Shown here: one piece after another, positions 41,711 through 50,072 of the stretch
Numbering within the stretch: the stretch's first letter is position 1
Layout: each line of letters begins with the position of its first letter
Origin: Rhizocola hellebori
Lineage (GTDB): Bacteria > Actinomycetota > Actinomycetes > Mycobacteriales > Micromonosporaceae
Direction of reading: 5' to 3'
DNA: 64,000 nucleotides
Assembly (NCBI RefSeq): GCF_016862955.1
Contig: NZ_BONY01000031.1
Span: 1-64,000, forward strand
Position numbers and translations under genes: made by a program
The notes under the pieces: model-generated
The model's database searches: none
What the model was told of the DNA's origin: nothing
What the model saw: only the letters and a program-made list of their open reading frames with translations

Positions 41711-42688
41711 ATGGGCATGCGTTGGTTGGTGACCGGAGGCGCTGGCTACATCGGCGCGCACGTGGTGCATGCGTTGCAGGCCACGGGAAATGACGTTGTG
41801 GTGGGCGACGATCTGTCCACCGGAATCGCGGCGCGGTTGCCGCAAGACGTGCCGCTGGAACGCCTTGACGTGTGCGACCTGAGCGCTGTCGGCGAGGCGA
41901 TGTCCCGCCACCGGCCCGACGGGGTGATCCATCTGGCTGCCCGCAAGGATGTCGCCGAGTCCACCCGCCAGCCGTTGCGCTACTACCAGCAGAACCTCGA
42001 CGGGCTGCGCTCGGTGCTGCACGCCGTTGCCGCGCACAAGGTCAAGCACGTGCTCTTCTCTTCCAGCGCAGCCGTTTACGGCAACCCGGTCCGCCCCGGG
42101 CCGATCCTGGAGACCGCCTTCACCAAGCCGGAGAACCCTTACGGGCGAACGAAACTCATTGGCGAGTGGCTGCTGCGCGATGCCGCGGCCAGCGCCGGGT
42201 TCAGCTGGGCCGCCTTGCGCTACTTCAACGTCGCGGGTGCGGGCAGTGCGGCGCTTGCCGACAGCGGGCTGACCAATCTGGTACCCAGATTGCTCAAAGC
42301 CGTCAAGGAGGGCTCCTCCGCGACCGTGTACGGCGGCGACTACCCGACCCGCGACGGCAGCGCGATCCGTGACTACGTGCACGTCTGCGACGTCGCGGAG
42401 GCCCATGTGCAGGCGGCGCTGGCGCTGGCCGGTGGTGCCCTGCGCGCCGACGTGCTCAACGTCGGGCGCGGCACCGGCGCCTCGGTGCTGGAGATGATCA
42501 ACGCGGTGGTCCGCGCCTGCGGCGCTCCATTGTCCTATGTGGTCGGTCCACGCCGCGAGGGCGACCCAGGGGAGGTGGTCGCGTCGGTCGGCGAGATCGC
42601 CAAGAAGGTGGGCTGGGCCGCACGTTTCGGGCTCGACGACATCGTCGCCTCGGCGGCCGGCCATTTCGCGCTGGCCTCCGCCGTCTGA
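41711..42688 (+). CDS. UDP-sugar 4-epimerase (Uge3/GalE-like), first gene of the exopolysaccharide operon
   Basis: A 325-residue short-chain dehydrogenase-fold epimerase. It has the NAD-binding motif TGGAGYIGAHVV, the catalytic Ser region SSSAAVYGNP, and the YxxxK pair in NPYGRTK. DYVHVCDVAEAH and RREGDPGE are family hallmarks. It should interconvert UDP-Glc/UDP-Gal and possibly the N-acetyl sugars. At the position of the E. coli GalE gatekeeper Tyr299, a smaller Val (Val289) is found, which is compatible with UDP-GlcNAc/GalNAc use. Starts at 41711, or at the ATG at 41717. It heads a co-directional run of exopolysaccharide genes, 33 bp before the deacetylase, and presumably supplies UDP-GalNAc. 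Confidence 0.9.
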   Translation: MGMRWLVTGGAGYIGAHVVHALQATGNDVVVGDDLSTGIAARLPQDVPLERLDVCDLSAVGEAMSRHRPDGVIHLAARKDVAESTRQPLRYYQQNLDGLRSVLHAVAAHKVKHVLFSSSAAVYGNPVRPGPILETAFTKPENPYGRTKLIGEWLLRDAAASAGFSWAALRYFNVAGAGSAALADSGLTNLVPRLLKAVKEGSSATVYGGDYPTRDGSAIRDYVHVCDVAEAHVQAALALAGGALRADVLNVGRGTGASVLEMINAVVRACGAPLSYVVGPRREGDPGEVVASVGEIAKKVGWAARFGLDDIVASAAGHFALASAV

Positions 42689-42721
42689 TCCGGATAGACC
42701 ATAGTTACCAAGGAGAATCCG

Positions 42722-44722
42722 TTGCCACGAAACATTCGCTTGCTGGCGGCCGCCGCCGGGCTGTGCCTCTTGACAGGCTTGGCCGCGGCGCCCGCTCAGG
42801 CCTACGCCAGCGCCTACCGGGTCGACCTTCGGGTCCTCGTGTTCAGCGACGGCTCGGCCGGGGTAGGGGTGATCACCGCCCAGATGGACCGCGAGGGCGT
42901 TCCCTACGACGCCATCGACCTCACCCAGCCGGGCCGCCCGGCGCTGACCGCGGCCGCGCTGTCGGACACTGTGGGTGGCGCGCCCAGAGCCAAGTACAAC
43001 GGGGTGGTGCTGCCCAACGAGCAGGCCCTGGACGCCGCTGAGCTCGCCGTGCTGAGCACCTTCGAGCAGACCTTCGGCATCCGCCAGCTCGACGCCTACA
43101 CCGCGCCGAGCGCCGCGGTCGGCCTGGCCACCACTTGGAGCGGTGTGCTCGACGGCGGCACGCTGGAGGTCACCGCGGCCGGCAAGGCCGCCGGATTCGG
43201 CTACCTCAACGGGTCGCTGGGGGTGGACGACAACGATCCCGGAGTCGACGAGAGCTACGGCTATCTCGCCGCGCCGGTGGCCGGTGCGGTCTACACACCA
43301 CTGGTCAACGGCACCACACCGGGGTCGGGCGCCCTCATCGGGGTGTACCGCAACGGCAACCATGACGAGCTTGTGGTTACGCTGGCGATGAACCAGTACC
43401 AGAATGTGGCCCTGCAGCTGGGCCACGGCCTGCTCACCTGGCTCACCCAGGGTGTCCATCTTGGACACTGGCGCAACTGGATGAGTGTGCACGTCGACGA
43501 CGTCTTCCTGCCCGACGCCCGCTGGGACGCCCAGCGCAACTGCACGGTCGGCGACGGGTGCCCGGTGATCCCGAACCCGCCGGCCGACATCCGGATGACC
43601 GCCGACGATGTGACCTTCCTGCAGACGTGGCAGAACGCGCAGGGTTTCAAGGTGGAGCTGGTTTTCAACGGCGAGGGCAGCATCGACGCGGGTCCGTCCG
43701 ATCCGCTGACCGCGAAGCTGGTGGCCGATCGGGCCCAGTTCCGGTGGCTCAACCACACCCACGGTCACCCCTACCTCGGCTGCGTGCAGGACTTCAGCGT
43801 GACGCCGTGGCGCTGCGCCACCGACGCGGGCACCGGAGCGATCCAGTACATGTCGCAGGCGGAGATCCGCGCCCAGATCACCGACAACGTGACCTGGGCA
43901 CAGGGCAAGGGGATCAGCGTCAACCGGGCCGAGCTGGTGACCGGCGAACATTCGGGGCTCAAGTCCTTGCCGCAGATGGCCGTGGACAACCCGAATCTGG
44001 CCCCGGCGCTGGCCCAGGCCGGGGTGACCGTGCTCGCCTCCGACGCCTCCCGCGAGAGCGGCCCGCGTGCCGCCGGTGCCGCGCGCACGGTGCCGAGGCA
44101 TCCCATGAACATCTTCTACAACGTCGCCACCAAGGCCGACGAGGTGGACGAGTACAACTGGATTTACACCAGCGCCGCCGATGGCGGCAGCGGGATCTGT
44201 GAGAACAATCCGGTTTCCACCTGCATCAGTCCACTTTCGACGGTGACCGGGTTCGACAGCTACCTCGTGCCGATCGAGGCGCGGATCGCTTACAGCCACG
44301 TCATCGCGGCCGACGCCTACCCGCACTATGTGCACCAGTCCAACATCACCGCGGACAGGATCGTCTACCCGGTGCTCGACGCGGTGTTCAGCCGCTACCG
44401 CAACACCTTCACGCCGCAGACGCCGATCGTCAACCCGCGCCTGAGCGAGGTTGCCACCCTGCACAAGCAGCAGGAGGCGTGGCGGGCCGCGGTCACCGGC
44501 CGCAGCGTCGAGGCCTACCTGAAGGGCGGCCGGATCACCGTGATCAACCGAGGGGCTTCGCTCGCGGTGCCGATCACCGTACCGGCGAACACCCGCACGA
44601 TAACGCTTTCCTTGCTCGGGCTGGAGGTCTCGGGCGGCGCATACGGCGCGAGTTACGGCCCGGAACGGTCCGCCTGGACCACCCTGGGCACCAACGGCCA
44701 GCAACTGCTGCGCCTTCCCTGA
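42722..44722 (+). CDS. secreted polysaccharide deacetylase, Agd3/CE18-like
   Basis: A 666-residue secreted protein with signal peptide (residues 1-27, LLAAAAGLCLLTGLAAAPAQ). The N-terminal domain (about 30-230, YRVDLRVLVFSDGS) resembles the non-catalytic domain before the deacetylase in Agd3-type enzymes. The catalytic part carries a NodB-like metal motif HVDD (His257, Asp259, Asp260) and a His triad in WLNHTHGHPYL (His345, His347, His349). A later conserved stretch is ELVTGEHSGLKS. The C-terminus is beta-rich. Family assignment to CE18 is by motif and gene context. TTG start at 42722 with AAGGAGA ribosome site. It would remove acetyl groups from exported GalNAc residues outside the cell. Confidence 0.72.
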   Translation: MPRNIRLLAAAAGLCLLTGLAAAPAQAYASAYRVDLRVLVFSDGSAGVGVITAQMDREGVPYDAIDLTQPGRPALTAAALSDTVGGAPRAKYNGVVLPNEQALDAAELAVLSTFEQTFGIRQLDAYTAPSAAVGLATTWSGVLDGGTLEVTAAGKAAGFGYLNGSLGVDDNDPGVDESYGYLAAPVAGAVYTPLVNGTTPGSGALIGVYRNGNHDELVVTLAMNQYQNVALQLGHGLLTWLTQGVHLGHWRNWMSVHVDDVFLPDARWDAQRNCTVGDGCPVIPNPPADIRMTADDVTFLQTWQNAQGFKVELVFNGEGSIDAGPSDPLTAKLVADRAQFRWLNHTHGHPYLGCVQDFSVTPWRCATDAGTGAIQYMSQAEIRAQITDNVTWAQGKGISVNRAELVTGEHSGLKSLPQMAVDNPNLAPALAQAGVTVLASDASRESGPRAAGAARTVPRHPMNIFYNVATKADEVDEYNWIYTSAADGGSGICENNPVSTCISPLSTVTGFDSYLVPIEARIAYSHVIAADAYPHYVHQSNITADRIVYPVLDAVFSRYRNTFTPQTPIVNPRLSEVATLHKQQEAWRAAVTGRSVEAYLKGGRITVINRGASLAVPITVPANTRTITLSLLGLEVSGGAYGASYGPERSAWTTLGTNGQQLLRLP

Positions 44723-44730
44723 GGCTGCTG

Positions 44731-46182
44731 ATGCGCGTCGCATTGATAAACGAAGGCACCTATCCCTATGTGCAGGGTGGCGTCAGCACCTGGTGCGATC
44801 AGCTGGTCCGCGGTCTCAGCGAGGTGACCTGGCACCTGGTGACCATCGTGGGACCGGCGACGGTGAAGCCGGTGGTGCAGCTGAGCGACAATGTGGCGTC
44901 GTTGACCCCGGTCCCGATCTGGGACGCCTCAAAGGCTCCGCGCCGCCGCCGCGATGACGCGGCGGCGCGGATGTGCACCGGGATGCTGGGCGAATCATCG
45001 GGCCATGCGCAGTTGTTCCGCGAGGCCCTGCGTGAGCTCGCCATGATGCGCCGCGACGAGCGTCGCCGCGGTTGCGGCGATTGCCTCGCCAACGCCGCCA
45101 CCTGCGTGCGGCACGGCCTGATCGGGCGGCATCCGCTGCTCGGCGTGCCACTGGCCGAGCTGCTGCTCGACGCGTGGGCGCAGGCTCAGGCCGGTGGGGC
45201 GGACCTGCCGCGGCTGACCCTGCGCGAGGCCGACGAGGCCGCAGTGCTCATCGAGCACGCGGTGCGCCCGCTGGCCGCGGTGCTGCCGCCGGTCGACGTG
45301 TGCCACGCCAACGCCAACGGGTTGTCGTCGCTGGTGGCGCTGGCCGCGAAATGGCGCTTCCGGGTGCCGTTCCTGATGACCGAGCACGGTGTGTACCTGC
45401 GTGAGCGCTACCTTTCGGCCGGAGACCTGTCAGCCGGGGTGAAGGTGGCCCTGTTGCGGTTCCATCGGGCGCTGGCCCGGCTCGCCTATGCCGAAGCCGA
45501 TCTGATCGCGCCGGTCAGCGGATTCAACCAGCGCTGGGAGGAACGCCACGGCGCCGACCCGGCCCGGATAGCGGTCATCCCCAATGGCATTGACCCGCAA
45601 CGGTTCCCGCCGTTGCCGGAGGAGCCGGCGGTGCCCACGATCTCGTGGGTCGGCCGCATCGATCCGCTCAAGGACCTGGAGACGCTGATCCAGGCGATGG
45701 CCGTGGTAAGGGAGCGGTTGCCCAATGCCCAGCTGCACCTGGCCGGGCCGGTGCCGGCCGGCAACGAGGACTATGCGCGCCTTTGCTATTCGCTCGTGGC
45801 CCAGCTGGGCCTGGACGCGTCGGTGAACTTCGCCGGCCCGGTGTCCAGCAGCCGGGAAGCCTTCCAGGCGGGCCATGTCGCCGCGCTGTCTTCCATCTCC
45901 GAAGGCATGCCCTACACCGTGATGGAGGCGATGATGTGTGCCCGCCCGACCATCAGCACCGACGTCGGGGGAGTGGCCGAGATGGTCGGCGACGCCGGTC
46001 TGGTCGTGCCGCCGCGCGATCCGGTCGCCTTCGGCAACGCGTGCCTGCGCCTGCTCTGCGATCCCGGCCTGCGCAGCGATCTGGCCCGGCGGGGCCGCGA
46101 CCGGGCACTGGAACTGTTCACCCTCAACCGTTGCCTCGACGCGTACAGGCAACGATATGGAAGCCTGGCCGTGGTGGCATGA
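44731..46182 (+). CDS. PelF-like glycosyltransferase family 4
   Basis: A 483-residue cytoplasmic GT4 with the PelF start INEGTYPYVQGGVSTWCDQL. The long insertion before the Rossmann core contains RRDERRRGCGDCLANAATCV. The motifs FLMTEHGVYLRERYL, ADLIAPVSGFNQRW, VIPNGIDPQRF, SWVGRIDPLKDL and SISEGMPYTVMEAM (the E-x7-E region) are typical. In Pel systems PelF polymerises UDP-GalNAc/GlcNAc into a galactosamine-rich polymer; fungal Gtb3 contains a related domain. ATG at 44731, 8 nt after the deacetylase stop. Its stop overlaps an ATG (ATGA) that opens a 29-codon frame. Confidence 0.9.
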   Translation: MRVALINEGTYPYVQGGVSTWCDQLVRGLSEVTWHLVTIVGPATVKPVVQLSDNVASLTPVPIWDASKAPRRRRDDAAARMCTGMLGESSGHAQLFREALRELAMMRRDERRRGCGDCLANAATCVRHGLIGRHPLLGVPLAELLLDAWAQAQAGGADLPRLTLREADEAAVLIEHAVRPLAAVLPPVDVCHANANGLSSLVALAAKWRFRVPFLMTEHGVYLRERYLSAGDLSAGVKVALLRFHRALARLAYAEADLIAPVSGFNQRWEERHGADPARIAVIPNGIDPQRFPPLPEEPAVPTISWVGRIDPLKDLETLIQAMAVVRERLPNAQLHLAGPVPAGNEDYARLCYSLVAQLGLDASVNFAGPVSSSREAFQAGHVAALSSISEGMPYTVMEAMMCARPTISTDVGGVAEMVGDAGLVVPPRDPVAFGNACLRLLCDPGLRSDLARRGRDRALELFTLNRCLDAYRQRYGSLAVVA

Positions 46183-46268
46183 CCGAGCTTGTCGAGGTCA
46201 TCATGAGATTGGGATTCGATCATGCCTGCGCCGCAGGCGATTGCCGACGGCAGGAGGCAATGGCATGA
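46179..46268 (+). CDS. possible 29-residue coupling peptide between glycosyltransferase and membrane protein
   Basis: An open frame, MTELVEVIMRLGFDHACAAG followed by DCRRQEAMA, begins at the ATG that overlaps the glycosyltransferase stop (ATGA). It ends in a second ATGA at 46265-46268. That ATG opens an 11-codon frame (MTDLSGDNHGC, 46265-46300) running past the start of the membrane-protein gene at 46290. The chain would let ribosomes reinitiate three times in series. It may instead be fortuitous; the peptides match no family I know. Confidence 0.3.
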   Translation: MTELVEVIMRLGFDHACAAGDCRRQEAMA

Positions 46269-46289
46269 CTGATTTGAGCGGGGACAACC

Positions 46290-47609
46290 ATGGGTGCTGA
46301 CTCAGTCTTGCTGCATGCCCGGCTGGTGCCGCAGGTGCATCCGCGGGTCGGCTGGGCCGCCGACACCGATGAGGTGGCCGCGGTGCTCGAATCGACCGGC
46401 ATCAACGACTCCGTGGCCAGTCGCGACTATGGCCACGGCAACGTTTTCACGCTGGCGCGCCAGGTGCGCCTGGCGACAGCGCGGCCGAGCCCGGACGAAG
46501 CGAAGCCACGGCCTCCGTTGCCGTTGCTGGGCGCGATGATCCGGGCCGGGCTCTACCTGACCCCGACCGTGGTGGCGGTCGGGATGGCCGGATCGCTCGG
46601 GACGCTGCCCTGGTACGCCACCACCGGTCTGCTCGTGGCGGGCTGGGGTTCCGCGCAGGGACTGGCGCATCTGGGCTATCTGGCCGCCAACGAATCCGGC
46701 AGCCGCGCTGCAGCCCGGCTGCTCGGCCTCGGTTTCGTTGCGCTGACGGCGATTTGGGCCGCACTGCTGATGTGGCTGGGCGCTCCGGCGATGGCCTATC
46801 TGGTCAGCGCCGCACAGCTGATGCTCTTCGCGGCCAACACGGTGACGCTGGTGACCGGCACCGAGCGGCGGGTGCTGGCGATCGCGCTGACCGGCTGGGC
46901 GGCGGTGCTCGCGTTCATGGCCGGTGCCGGGCCGGTGGCGGTCGTCGCTTTGTTCGCTGCGCTGGCCGCCATGGTGGTGGTCGGCTTCTGGCCCGCGTTC
47001 GCCGGCGGTGGCAGCTGGTGTCCGAGCCTGCGGCAGGGTGGGGTGGCGGCGGGTCACGGCATCGTCGGCGCGGGGCAAGCGGCGCTTTTCGTTCTGGTCG
47101 TGTTGACGCCCGCGGGCACCTTGACGCCGATCGCGGCCTCCGCGCCGCTGCTGCTCGGCATCCCGTTGACCGAGCTGATGCTGCTGCAGCATCAGCGCCG
47201 GGTCGCCGACGGCCGGGAGCGGGCCGCGCAGCGTGCCACCTTCGAGCTGCACCTGCGCCGGATCAGCTGGCTCACCGCGGTGCCGCTGGTGGCGCCGATG
47301 CCGGCCGCTTTGGCCCTGGTCTGGCTCGCGTCCAGCTCCGACGGCTGGGTGCTGGCCGCCTGCACCCTGTTGACGGGAATCAATGCCATTTGTCTGGTAC
47401 TGGTGGCGCACCGCCGCCAGTCCACGGCGATCCTGCTGGTCTGGCTCAGCGCCGCCCTGATCGCGATGGGCACGCTGGTCACCGCGACACTGCTGCCCGA
47501 GCTGCGGGCGGCCGCCGCGGGAGCCGCCGCGCTCGCCATGCTGTGCGTCTACCTGCCGGCCGCGGCGGTAGCCGTGGCCGCGATCAGAGATCCTTGGAGT
47601 TACCGATGA
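46290..47609 (+). CDS. 12-TM membrane protein of the exopolysaccharide operon (PelG-like role)
   Basis: A 439-residue protein with a cytoplasmic N-terminal stretch of about 85 residues and about 12 hydrophobic segments in pairs (for example LYLTPTVVAVGMAGSLGTLP, AARLLGLGFVALTAIWAALL and VAVVALFAALAAMVVVGFWP). No family match was recognised, but the topology and position beside a PelF-like GT equal those of PelG, the 12-TM partner of PelF. The TM part of fungal Gtb3 may be the equivalent. A role in polymer export or GT activation is inferred. The next gene overlaps its stop (ATGA). Confidence 0.7.
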   Translation: MGADSVLLHARLVPQVHPRVGWAADTDEVAAVLESTGINDSVASRDYGHGNVFTLARQVRLATARPSPDEAKPRPPLPLLGAMIRAGLYLTPTVVAVGMAGSLGTLPWYATTGLLVAGWGSAQGLAHLGYLAANESGSRAAARLLGLGFVALTAIWAALLMWLGAPAMAYLVSAAQLMLFAANTVTLVTGTERRVLAIALTGWAAVLAFMAGAGPVAVVALFAALAAMVVVGFWPAFAGGGSWCPSLRQGGVAAGHGIVGAGQAALFVLVVLTPAGTLTPIAASAPLLLGIPLTELMLLQHQRRVADGRERAAQRATFELHLRRISWLTAVPLVAPMPAALALVWLASSSDGWVLAACTLLTGINAICLVLVAHRRQSTAILLVWLSAALIAMGTLVTATLLPELRAAAAGAAALAMLCVYLPAAAVAVAAIRDPWSYR

Positions 47610-48586
47610 CCGTGCTGCTGCCGCTTTACATCCACCCACTGGAGTCGCCGGCCGCCTGGGAAACGGTTGCGCTCGCCGGACCCGGGGTCACGGCGATCAT
47701 CAACGTCCACAATGGACCGGGCGCCGACGCGGCCTACGCCGACGCCGCCTCCCTGCTGCACGCGGCACGGGTGCCTATGCTCGGTTACGTGGACCTCGAC
47801 TATGGCCGCCGGCCGCGCGCTCTGATCGAATCGGACATCGTGGCGTGGCAACGCTATCCGGTCGCGGGCATCTTCTTCGACCAGGCGCCGTCGGATCCGG
47901 CGCTGCTGAGCTGGACAGCCGGCGCGCTGCGGCGGGCGCCGGGAGTGACCGTGCTCAACCCCGGCACCAGGCCACATCCCGGCTACCCGGCCCTGGCCGA
48001 CCTGATCTGCACCTTCGAGGGGCCGTGGACGGCCTACCACCAGCTGCCCGGCGAGCCCGACTTCGGCAACGCGGCCCATCTCGTCTACGGCGTGCCCCCC
48101 AGCCAACTCGGCCCGGCCCATGCACTGCTGGCGGCACGCTGCGGCACCGGGCTGGTGACCGACCTCGAAGCCCCGCTTCCCTACCGCGGCATCCCCTCCT
48201 GGCTCCCCACCCAGACCCACCGCCCACCCCCCGCCCCAATCCCTAACCCGACTCCCCAGCCGCCGCGCCCGTCCACCGTTCCCCAGCCACCCGTCCCCTC
48301 CGCCGTTCCTCGGCCATCGCCGGCCGTGCCCTCGCAAACGTTGCGGGCTTCGGCTCCTCAGCTGTTGCCGGGCGTGCCGCCTCGAGGGCTTCAGCCATCG
48401 GCTCCGCGGCCATCAGGCGCCGTGGTTGCTCAGCCATTGCGCGCCGCGATCCCTGAGTCATCGCCGGGGGTGCCGCTTCGGGGACTTCAGTCAGCGGCTG
48501 GTCAGGCGGTGCGGGCGGTGGTCCCGCAGGCGCGTTCGGTGCGGGCGGTCCGGGCGCTGGTGCGATTGACCGGGGTGGGGCGATGA
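47606..48586 (+). CDS. Spherulin-4/GH135-like protein (Sph3-like) with Pro-rich tail
   Basis: A 326-residue protein. Residues 1-205 form the Spherulin-4/GH135 TIM-barrel (LLPLYIHPLESPAAWE, GYVDLDYGRRP, GIFFDQAPSDPALLSWTAG, CTFEGPWTAY). In fungal Sph3 an adjacent acidic pair and a downstream Glu are needed for GAG production. Here the positions read Asp92-Gln93 and Glu138, so one acid of the pair is replaced. Residues 206-290 are Pro/Ser-rich with two similar GVPxRGLQ units, and the end is basic. No signal peptide is visible at the N-terminus, so export would need another route. The start overlaps the membrane-protein stop. Confidence 0.8.
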   Translation: MTVLLPLYIHPLESPAAWETVALAGPGVTAIINVHNGPGADAAYADAASLLHAARVPMLGYVDLDYGRRPRALIESDIVAWQRYPVAGIFFDQAPSDPALLSWTAGALRRAPGVTVLNPGTRPHPGYPALADLICTFEGPWTAYHQLPGEPDFGNAAHLVYGVPPSQLGPAHALLAARCGTGLVTDLEAPLPYRGIPSWLPTQTHRPPPAPIPNPTPQPPRPSTVPQPPVPSAVPRPSPAVPSQTLRASAPQLLPGVPPRGLQPSAPRPSGAVVAQPLRAAIPESSPGVPLRGLQSAAGQAVRAVVPQARSVRAVRALVRLTGVGR

Positions 48587-49518
48587 GCGCGGGTGGGAGT
48601 GGCGAGAGGGGGCCGGGGTGGCGGGGGCTTGGTGTGCTGGCGGTTACCGTGGGGCTGGCCGTGGCGGTGGGACTGGCGGTGGTGGGAATCCAGCACAGCA
48701 ACAGTTTCGACCTGTCATCGTCCAAAGTGGAGGCCATGACCTCGGCCGCTGCCAGCGTGCCGGCCACGGCGGGCGGCACTCCGGCTAGCGCGGTGGGGCC
48801 GGCGGGCGCCGCGGGGCGGTGGCAGCCGGCCGTCGGGATGAGCTGGCAGTGGCAGCTGACCGGCACCCTCGACCTGACGGTGGAAGCCGATGTCTTCGAC
48901 CTCGACGCGTTCACCACCACGGCCGAGGATGTCGCGCTGCTGCACGGGCGCGGCCGGCATGCGATCTGCTATGTCAATGTTGGGGCTGCCGAGGACTTTC
49001 GCCCCGACCATGGCCGGTTCCCCGATCGTCTGCTGGGCAAGCCGCTGGACGGCTGGCCGGGCGAGCGATGGCTGGACATCCGGGCTTGGGAAGAGCTGCG
49101 CCCCATCTTCGCGGCGCGCTTCACGATGTGCCGGGACAAGGGTTTCGACGCGGTGGAACCGGACAATGTGGACGGTTACGCCAATGACAGCGGGTTTCCG
49201 CTTACCGGGTCCGATCAGCTGGCGTTCAACCGGCGGGTAGCCGAGCTGGCCCACGAGCACGGGCTCGCGGCCGGGCTCAAGAACGATGTGGAGCAGGCCG
49301 CCGATCTGGTGGCGGCGATGGACTTCGCGGTCAACGAGGAGTGTGCCCGATATCGGGAGTGCGATCAGCTGCGGGTCTTCGTCCAGGCGGGCAAACCGGT
49401 GTTCCATGTGGAATACGACCTTCCGGTCACCGCTTTCTGCCCGGTGACCCGGCCGCTGCGCTTCGCGAGCCTGCACAAGCACCTCGATCTCGACGCGTGG
49501 CGGCAGACCTGCCCCTAG
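48583..49518 (+). CDS. GH114 endo-alpha-1,4-galactosaminidase-like protein (Ega3-like)
   Basis: A 311-residue protein with an N-terminal TM or signal-anchor helix (LGVLAVTVGLAVAVGLAVVG, about residues 16-36), a Ser/Ala-rich linker and a GH114 barrel (from about residue 85, WQWQLTGTLDLTVEADVFDL). FDAVEPDNVDGYAND (Asp189, Glu192, Asp194) and VNEECARY (Glu252/Glu253) hold the likely catalytic acids. GH114 enzymes cut alpha-1,4-linked galactosamine polymers; fungal Ega3 does this for deacetylated GAG. The start overlaps the Spherulin-4 stop (ATGA). It is the last gene of the operon and faces the lipoprotein gene tail to tail, 2 nt apart. Confidence 0.88.
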   Translation: MSAGGSGERGPGWRGLGVLAVTVGLAVAVGLAVVGIQHSNSFDLSSSKVEAMTSAAASVPATAGGTPASAVGPAGAAGRWQPAVGMSWQWQLTGTLDLTVEADVFDLDAFTTTAEDVALLHGRGRHAICYVNVGAAEDFRPDHGRFPDRLLGKPLDGWPGERWLDIRAWEELRPIFAARFTMCRDKGFDAVEPDNVDGYANDSGFPLTGSDQLAFNRRVAELAHEHGLAAGLKNDVEQAADLVAAMDFAVNEECARYRECDQLRVFVQAGKPVFHVEYDLPVTAFCPVTRPLRFASLHKHLDLDAWRQTCP

Positions 49519-49520
49519 CG

Positions 49521-50021
49521 CTATTGGTAGACCAGATCCATGGTGTCGGTGTGTTCCGGCCAGGTGAGGGTGAGCCGCCAGCAGCCGGGCTGCGGCAGGT
49601 CGATGATGGAGGGCCCGGGACCGCCGGGGACGCTGCGGTTGGCGGAAACGTCTGAGCCGTCAAGCCGCGCTTCGATCACGAGGTCGCCGGTTGGGAAAGC
49701 TGTCTTGGGTACCCACAAAATTTTGTTGTTGGATCCATCGGGTCTGACCACCGCAAGGGGATAGGCGAAGATCGCCGCCACGATCTCCCCTTGGTCGCCC
49801 ATGACGTGCGGCATGCTCGAATCGCCGGAGAACCCGGCCTGGGCCCACTCGGGCAGGGGACCCTTCTCGACCGGGGAACCGCAGACCGTCCGGGTCGGGC
49901 GGGGCGTGGGCGAGGCCGGTTGAGGCGAGGGGCTGGCGGGTGTGCATCCGGCAAGCACCACGATTGCGGCCGGTGCTATCCGGCAAGCCAAAAGCGAGAT
50001 TCTCACGAAGGCTTGAGTCAC
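49521..50021 (-). CDS. lipoprotein
   Basis: A 161-166 residue lipoprotein. The lipobox is VVLAGC, with the Cys about 21-26 residues from the start, followed by a Ser/Pro-rich linker (TPASPSPQPASPTPRPTRTV). The mature domain contains one Cys pair (VCGSPVEKG and QPGCWRLTLTW) and beta strands ending LTWPEHTDTMDLVYQ. GTG starts at 50021 and 50006 are both possible; neither has a strong ribosome site. Anchored to the outer face of the membrane. No family recognised. Divergent from the beta-helix membrane protein at 50073. Confidence 0.75.
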   Translation of the reverse strand: MTQAFVRISLLACRIAPAAIVVLAGCTPASPSPQPASPTPRPTRTVCGSPVEKGPLPEWAQAGFSGDSSMPHVMGDQGEIVAAIFAYPLAVVRPDGSNNKILWVPKTAFPTGDLVIEARLDGSDVSANRSVPGGPGPSIIDLPQPGCWRLTLTWPEHTDTMDLVYQ

Positions 50022-50072
50022 CGTCAGCGCGCGGGGTTCCCCAGCTTGACAAGATCCGGCATATTGCTTGCT

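Noticed and set aside
41657-44743. A 1028-codon antisense frame across the epimerase and deacetylase genes
   Set aside because: It is an artefact of high GC. The plus-strand genes carry clear domains, signal peptide and ribosome site, and the antisense product is Arg/Gly/His-rich without any family match.
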